From Campylobacter troglodytis (GTDB lineage: Bacteria > Campylobacterota > Campylobacteria > Campylobacterales > Campylobacteraceae), in assembly GCF_006864425.1 (NCBI RefSeq), contig NZ_QHLI01000021.1:1-44995 (forward strand): 44,995 bases of DNA. Direction: 5' to 3'. Position 1 is the first letter of the stretch, and each line of letters opens with the position of its first letter. Shown here piece by piece: positions 40,943 through 44,995 of the stretch. A program made the position numbers and the translations under genes. The notes below the pieces were generated by a model that was not told where the DNA came from, did not search any database, and worked only from the letters and a program-made list of their open reading frames with translations.

Positions 40943-43474
40943 TCATTTCTCATCAAGTGCCAAAATAGCCTCATAAATCCTCTCGCGGCACTGCCCGTCT
41001 TTGAATTTAAAGGTATTTGTAAAATTTGCTTCATAAGACTTTGGCAATTTACAGTCATTTTTAAGCAAGGATTCAAGTTCTTTTAATAAACCTTGTAAGT
41101 TCTTTTTTACAGGACCAAAGCCATCTTTTTTGTAGCTAAAATAGCCTCTTTCCCACTGGCTTTTAAAAAAATCTTTCTTGTCAAATTGATAATAAAGTAC
41201 AGGCTTTGACAAATAGCCCATCTCAAAAGCCACGCTTGAATAATCCGTTATCAGCAAGGCTGAGCTTTTAAACAGTCCTTGTAAGCTTTTTTTGTTAAAG
41301 ATTTTAATATAAACAGGAAGCTTAAAGTCCTTTATATAAGGCTTTATGTCAGGGTGGGGATTAAAGATTATGCTGTAATCATACTCCTTGCAAATTCTTT
41401 CTAGTTCTTTACTTTGAAAAAAGCCCTGCCATTCTTTGAAAAAAGCACTTTGAGTGAAGTTTTTATTGAGCCTTCTTGTGCCAAGTTTTTTGCTAAACTC
41501 GCCTACAATGCTTCTTCTCCAAGTAGGCATAACAAGGATTTGCCTTTTTTGCATTTGTGGTGTAAGCAAGGCATCGTGTCTTGCAAGACCTGTAAGCTGA
41601 ACTTCTTTTTGTGTGAGCTTATAATGGGTAAAATCCCCAGCAATAGAATCATATTCATTTTGAGTAGCAGTAATGAAAAGGTCTATTTTTCTTAAATTCA
41701 GCCAAGCTGAAATATCATTTTTTATTATGCCGTGTTGCAAAAAGATAAAATGCTTCGTTTTAAGAGTGTTTGCACCAAAGGCACCGTAAAGATAGCGATC
41801 AAGATGTGAAGAGATGATTTTATCAGCTTGAAAAAGCAAATACACAAAATAAAAGCTCTTAGGACAAACAAGCTTAAAGCCCTCTTTTTTAAGCCTTGCA
41901 TAGTCTTTTGAGTGCTTACTTAAAACAAAATACGCCCTTTGCTGCTTTTTCATCAAATGCCTATAAAAATGCTCGCCGTTATCATCGGCACTGTCTAAAC
42001 GGTCAGCTACTAGCCAAAGCGGGGCATTCTTTTTTCTTTTCTTTTTAAGCCTTGTAAATTCACCGTTCAACAAACTTGCATTTAAAATTTCAAATTCTTT
42101 GTTTTTAAAGGATATGAAAATTTGCTTGTTATTTACAAGAATTTTCAAGCTTTTTGAGTGTTGAGGCACTTTAAGCCAAATTCTTTTTTCATAGCAAAAG
42201 ATTCTACCCATTAAATCATACTGCGCTATCTTAATGGCACTTGCAAGGCTTTGCTTCTCATCAAAGAAAAAGCTAAGCTCATCTTTTGCATCCATACTAA
42301 AAAAAGAAAGCAAAATTTCATCTTTTTTTTCATCAAATTCTTTGATAAAGATGAGTTCTTTTAAGGGACGAGCTTTTTTAAAGCAAGAAAGTAAGCCAAG
42401 CTTGTAAAAATAATCAAATCCCGTGAATTTAAACTCCTCTATGTTTTGAGCCTTAATATAGGCAAAATTTTGCTCAAGCAAAGAAAGATACTCAGCTTGC
42501 TCATCCTTACTAAGAGCCTTAATCCTTGAAACATTGATACAGTCTTTAAGCTGCCAAAAAAGATAAAACAAGGCTATGTTTTGTATGAAAGGAAGTTGGC
42601 TTTGTTTGAGGAGGGAGAGGGGAATTTTTGGCATATTTAAAAAGGCCTTGTGGGTGCTAAAATTATCCATAATTGAGCTTTTATCCGCTCTTTTTCTGTA
42701 AAAATAAAGGGCATTTTTCAAAAAAGCTGCTTTTTGATTTAAATTAGCAAGCAAAAACTCATTTACAAAGGGTGCATCCTCAACAGCAGCAAGCTCGTCA
42801 AATTTTAGCATTGAGGGAAGGCTTGAGCATTTGATTAAGATGCTATTTACTGAAAGCTGGATGAAATGATTTAAATTTTTTATTTCTAAGATTGTTTCTT
42901 TGTTTTTAAAGCGGTAATTTAAAGAGTGAGTGTCCTTGTAGCGAATCAGCCTTTTTTCTCTATAAAAGATCATATTGCAGCTAATCATTGCCAAATCATC
43001 TTTTTGCCTATTTAAAAAGCTATCTATCTCATAAAAATAATCCCTGTGTAAAAAATCATCACTATCCACAAAGCTTAGCCATTTCGCATTGAGCTGAGGC
43101 TCTTTTTTAAGATAGGCTAAGCCGAAATTCCTAGCACTTGCAAGTCCTGCGTTTTCCTTGTGTAGATAAATAATATTTTTTGGAAACCTAGCCGCGTAAG
43201 CTTTTATAATCTTAGCCGAGCTATCCGTGCTTCCATCATCAACACAGATAAGTTTTATGTTTTGTTTGAAATCAAGCCTTTGTTTGATGATGGAGGTGAA
43301 AAAATCATCAAGGTATTTTTCTACATTATAAACAGCAGCGATGATAAGATAGTTTGAGTGAGCATTAGATTTTTTGGGCTTAAATTTGCTAAAAAACTGC
43401 CTTAGGGGCATAAAAATAGCTCCTTGCAAAAAATAAGGGGCTAATTTTAGGGTTTTTTCACTGAGATAGAACAT
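40943..43474 (-). CDS. Two-domain GT2 / CDP-glycerol-transferase-like enzyme
   Basis: 843 residues. The N-terminal half (about 40-330) is a GT-A family 2 glycosyltransferase: AAVYNVEKYLDDFFTSI, VDDGSTDSS, ENAGLASARN and the metal motif FVDSDDF. The C-terminal half (about 500-830) matches CDP-glycerol glycerophosphotransferases of teichoic-acid type: FLQHGIIKND, VMPTWRRS, FNPHPDI and LLITDYSSVAFEMGY. Enzymes of this make-up build glycerol-phosphate or sugar-phosphate-containing capsule or surface polymers. AAGGA stands six bases before the ATG. It is an orphan: no capsule genes flank it in the window, though the left neighbour is an ABC transporter and the right neighbour a repeat array at the window edge. 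Confidence 0.85.
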   Translation of the reverse strand: MFYLSEKTLKLAPYFLQGAIFMPLRQFFSKFKPKKSNAHSNYLIIAAVYNVEKYLDDFFTSIIKQRLDFKQNIKLICVDDGSTDSSAKIIKAYAARFPKNIIYLHKENAGLASARNFGLAYLKKEPQLNAKWLSFVDSDDFLHRDYFYEIDSFLNRQKDDLAMISCNMIFYREKRLIRYKDTHSLNYRFKNKETILEIKNLNHFIQLSVNSILIKCSSLPSMLKFDELAAVEDAPFVNEFLLANLNQKAAFLKNALYFYRKRADKSSIMDNFSTHKAFLNMPKIPLSLLKQSQLPFIQNIALFYLFWQLKDCINVSRIKALSKDEQAEYLSLLEQNFAYIKAQNIEEFKFTGFDYFYKLGLLSCFKKARPLKELIFIKEFDEKKDEILLSFFSMDAKDELSFFFDEKQSLASAIKIAQYDLMGRIFCYEKRIWLKVPQHSKSLKILVNNKQIFISFKNKEFEILNASLLNGEFTRLKKKRKKNAPLWLVADRLDSADDNGEHFYRHLMKKQQRAYFVLSKHSKDYARLKKEGFKLVCPKSFYFVYLLFQADKIISSHLDRYLYGAFGANTLKTKHFIFLQHGIIKNDISAWLNLRKIDLFITATQNEYDSIAGDFTHYKLTQKEVQLTGLARHDALLTPQMQKRQILVMPTWRRSIVGEFSKKLGTRRLNKNFTQSAFFKEWQGFFQSKELERICKEYDYSIIFNPHPDIKPYIKDFKLPVYIKIFNKKSLQGLFKSSALLITDYSSVAFEMGYLSKPVLYYQFDKKDFFKSQWERGYFSYKKDGFGPVKKNLQGLLKELESLLKNDCKLPKSYEANFTNTFKFKDGQCRERIYEAILALDEK

Positions 43475-43669
43475 TATTATTCCTTTTTGGCTTTGAATTT
43501 AAAGACTTTGTGAATTTAAGGCTAGAACTTTGTGCATAAATTCAAAAACATAATTTTGACCAAAAATTCAAAACAAAATCTTTTAGCATAAAAATTTTAA
43601 CCCATACAAGCTTGCCAAGTTTTTCATAATAAAGCAAAAAGCATTAACAAAAACTAGCATAGTGCGACA
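43475..43669. other. Short upstream region of the GT2 gene
   Basis: About 195 AT-rich bases with several AAATTCA words. No clear promoter box recognised; the repeat array starts to its right. Confidence 0.4.
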
Positions 43670-44870
43670 AAGAATCTTTGCTCCACTTTGTCATACTGAG
43701 CTTTTGTAAAAAGCAAAGCATCTCAAGCCTCACATTGTCATACTGAGTTTTCGCAAAAAGCGAAGTATCTCAAGCCCTTTTTTGTCATACTGAGTTTTCG
43801 CAAAAAGCAAAGAAACTCGTAATTCAAAAAGAGATTTTTTTGCTTGGGCTACGCCTAAAAGTCCTGCTGAGTCGCTACGCTTAGAATGACAAATTACTTG
43901 CCATACTGAGCGAAAAAGCTCAAACCCTTTTTTGTCATACCAAGCGTGTGATAAGTATCTCAAGTCTCACATTGTCATACTGAGGCTTCGTGCGAAGTAT
44001 CTCAAGCCCTTTTTTGTCATACTGAGCTTTTGCAAAAAGCGAAGTATCTCAAACCCCCCTTTGTCATACTGAGCTTTTGCAAAAAGCGAAGTATCTCAAG
44101 CCCACCTTTGTCATACTGAGCTTTTGCAAAAAGCAAAGAAACTCTTAATTCAAAAAGATATTTTTTTGCTTGGGCTACGCCTAAAAGCCCTGCTGAGTCG
44201 CTACGCTTAGAATATAAGTAGAGATTTTTCGCTTTCTACGAAAGCTCAAAATGACAAGCAAAGAGATTTTTTTGCTTGGGCTACGCCTAAAAGTCCTGCT
44301 GAGTTGCTTCGCTTAGAATGACAAAATCCTTGCCATACTGAGCGAAAAAGCTCAAACCCTTTTTTGTCATACCAAGCGTGTGATAAGCATCTCAAGTCTC
44401 ACATTGTCATACTGAGGCTTCGTGCGAAGTATCTCAAGCCCTTTTTTGTCATACTGAGCTTTTGCAAAAAGCGAAGAAACTCGTAATTCAAAAAGAGATA
44501 TTTTTTGCTTGGGCTACGCCTAAAAGCTCTGCTGAGTTGCTACGCTCAAAATATAAGTAGAGATTTTTCGCTTTCTACGAAAGCTCAAAATGACAAGCAA
44601 AGAGATTTTTTTGCTTGGGCTACGCCTAAAAGCCCTGCTGAGTTGCTTCGCTTAGAATGACAAAATCCTTGCCATACTGAGCGAAAAAGCTCAAACCCTT
44701 TTTTGTCATACCAAGCGTGTGATAAGCATCTCAAGTCTCACATTGTCATACTGAGCTTTTGCAAAAAGCGAAGAAACTCTTAATTCAAAAAGAGATATTT
44801 CGCAAAGCTTAATATGACAAAGGACTGTGATATATTTTGGCTACGTCTAAATATAACAACCATACTTTTG
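43670..44870. repeat. Dense nested array of the dispersed repeat
   Basis: About 1.2 kb consisting of some 25 end-to-end copies in both orientations. Forward copies read TTGTCATACTGAGC..., with a GCAAAAAGCGAAG core, and end TATCTCAAGCC or AAACTC. Reverse copies read AGATTTTTTTGCTTGGGC, TACGCCTAAAAG..., CTGAGTTGC, and end CTTAGAATGACAAA. Higher-order duplication is visible: a block starting CTTGCCATACTGAGCGAAAA recurs at about 43898, 44329 and 44667, followed each time by the same series. No gene crosses it; open frames in it are translated repeats. Confidence 0.85.
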
Positions 44871-44995
44871 TCATTCTAAGAGAAGCCAAGAATTTGCGAA
44901 GTTATTAAGAAATACCTTGAATTTAATGGATTCTTCGCCTTGCTATTGCAAGGCTTACATTTTATCTAAGCTAAATACTTTTTACAAAAATGAAA
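44871..44995. other. Window edge, no gene seen
   Basis: Degenerate repeat traces only (TTTGTCATTCTAAGAGAAGC at about 44868, TTCTTCGCCTTGC at about 44932). No start of a gene is seen before the window ends. Confidence 0.4.

Noticed and set aside
43730-43963. Minus-strand frame of 77 residues at the array
   Set aside because: It is translated repeat sequence only.
43670-44870. CRISPR array
   Set aside because: Repeats differ in orientation and middle, there are no unique spacers of constant length, and no cas genes are in the window.

Overview
The window looks like a chromosome segment of a Campylobacter (Campylobacterota) from the jejuni/upsaliensis side of the genus. It is strongly AT-rich. 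It also carries, in the C. jejuni order as I remember it, the block NFACT protein - small coiled-coil protein - cdsA - dxr - pgp1 - tsaD - ctsG (Cj1349c to Cj1343c), with pldA (Cj1351) next to it. Two further C. jejuni-like pairs are present: a membrane protein plus flaC (Cj0721c/Cj0720c), and an MFS transporter, a FliK-like protein and an FlhB-tail paralogue (Cj0850c to Cj0848c). The species is not identifiable with confidence. Long non-coding gaps full of short repeats are unusual for the genus.

Layout. 1-2.67 kb: no convincing gene, dispersed repeats, an insertion-sequence end and a CAAAG-rich tract. 2.67-4.17 kb (minus): an isolated 5-oxoprolinase subunit gene pxpA with a G8 tract as its apparent ribosome-binding site, and a small unknown gene. 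4.58-7.4 kb: Ste24-like protease, prmC, a DUF411 periplasmic protein. 8.5-9.3 kb (minus): outer-membrane phospholipase pldA. 9.5-16.9 kb: a tightly overlapping housekeeping operon (NFACT, coiled-coil protein, cdsA, dxr, pgp1, tsaD), then the competence pseudopilin ctsG. tsaD carries about 155 extra Ser/Asn/Leu-rich residues. 17.0-19.8 kb: two decayed IS1595-type elements around a bile-acid:sodium-type symporter. 19.85-22.4 kb: flaC pair and a kynurenine-formamidase-like cyclase gene.

23.0-27.46 kb is the most interesting region: a gapless operon of an HMA-like protein with an Arg-rich loop instead of CxxC, a ferritin-like protein with a glycine-zipper membrane tail, three small AxxxA/GxxxG membrane proteins, a P1B-type ATPase with an SCA motif, a short basic single-span protein and another small membrane protein. 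This is the architecture of ferrosome (fez) iron-storage organelle loci, with additions I do not recognise from described examples. The operon seems to run on into a membrane protein, an MFS exporter and two flagellar export genes (27.5-31.8 kb).

31.8-38.7 kb: tRNA-Arg(GCG), the PLP-binding protein YggS, a low-complexity ORF behind an A15 tract, a PEGA-like lipoprotein, a frameshifted (A8 tract) Lnb/DUF4105 protein with a C-terminal beta-barrel and a more GC-rich codon use than its surroundings, and a third IS1595 copy riddled with small insertions. 38.8-40.9 kb (minus): a polar amino-acid ABC transporter without a binding protein. 40.9-43.5 kb (minus): a GT2 plus CDP-glycerol-transferase-like capsule/teichoic-type enzyme. 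43.67-44.87 kb: a dense nested array of a dispersed repeat.

Two sequence-level phenomena cut across the genes. First, words of the form AAATTCAA / TTGAATTT (each containing RAATTY) are massively enriched, both between genes and inside genes, where they are translated in different frames (Asn-Ser in tsaD, Lys-Phe-Lys in the 33.6 kb ORF). Second, short T-rich, GCTTCG-containing inserts of about 36-45 bp are found at several points in the IS copies, and comparison of copies shows clean insertion sites.
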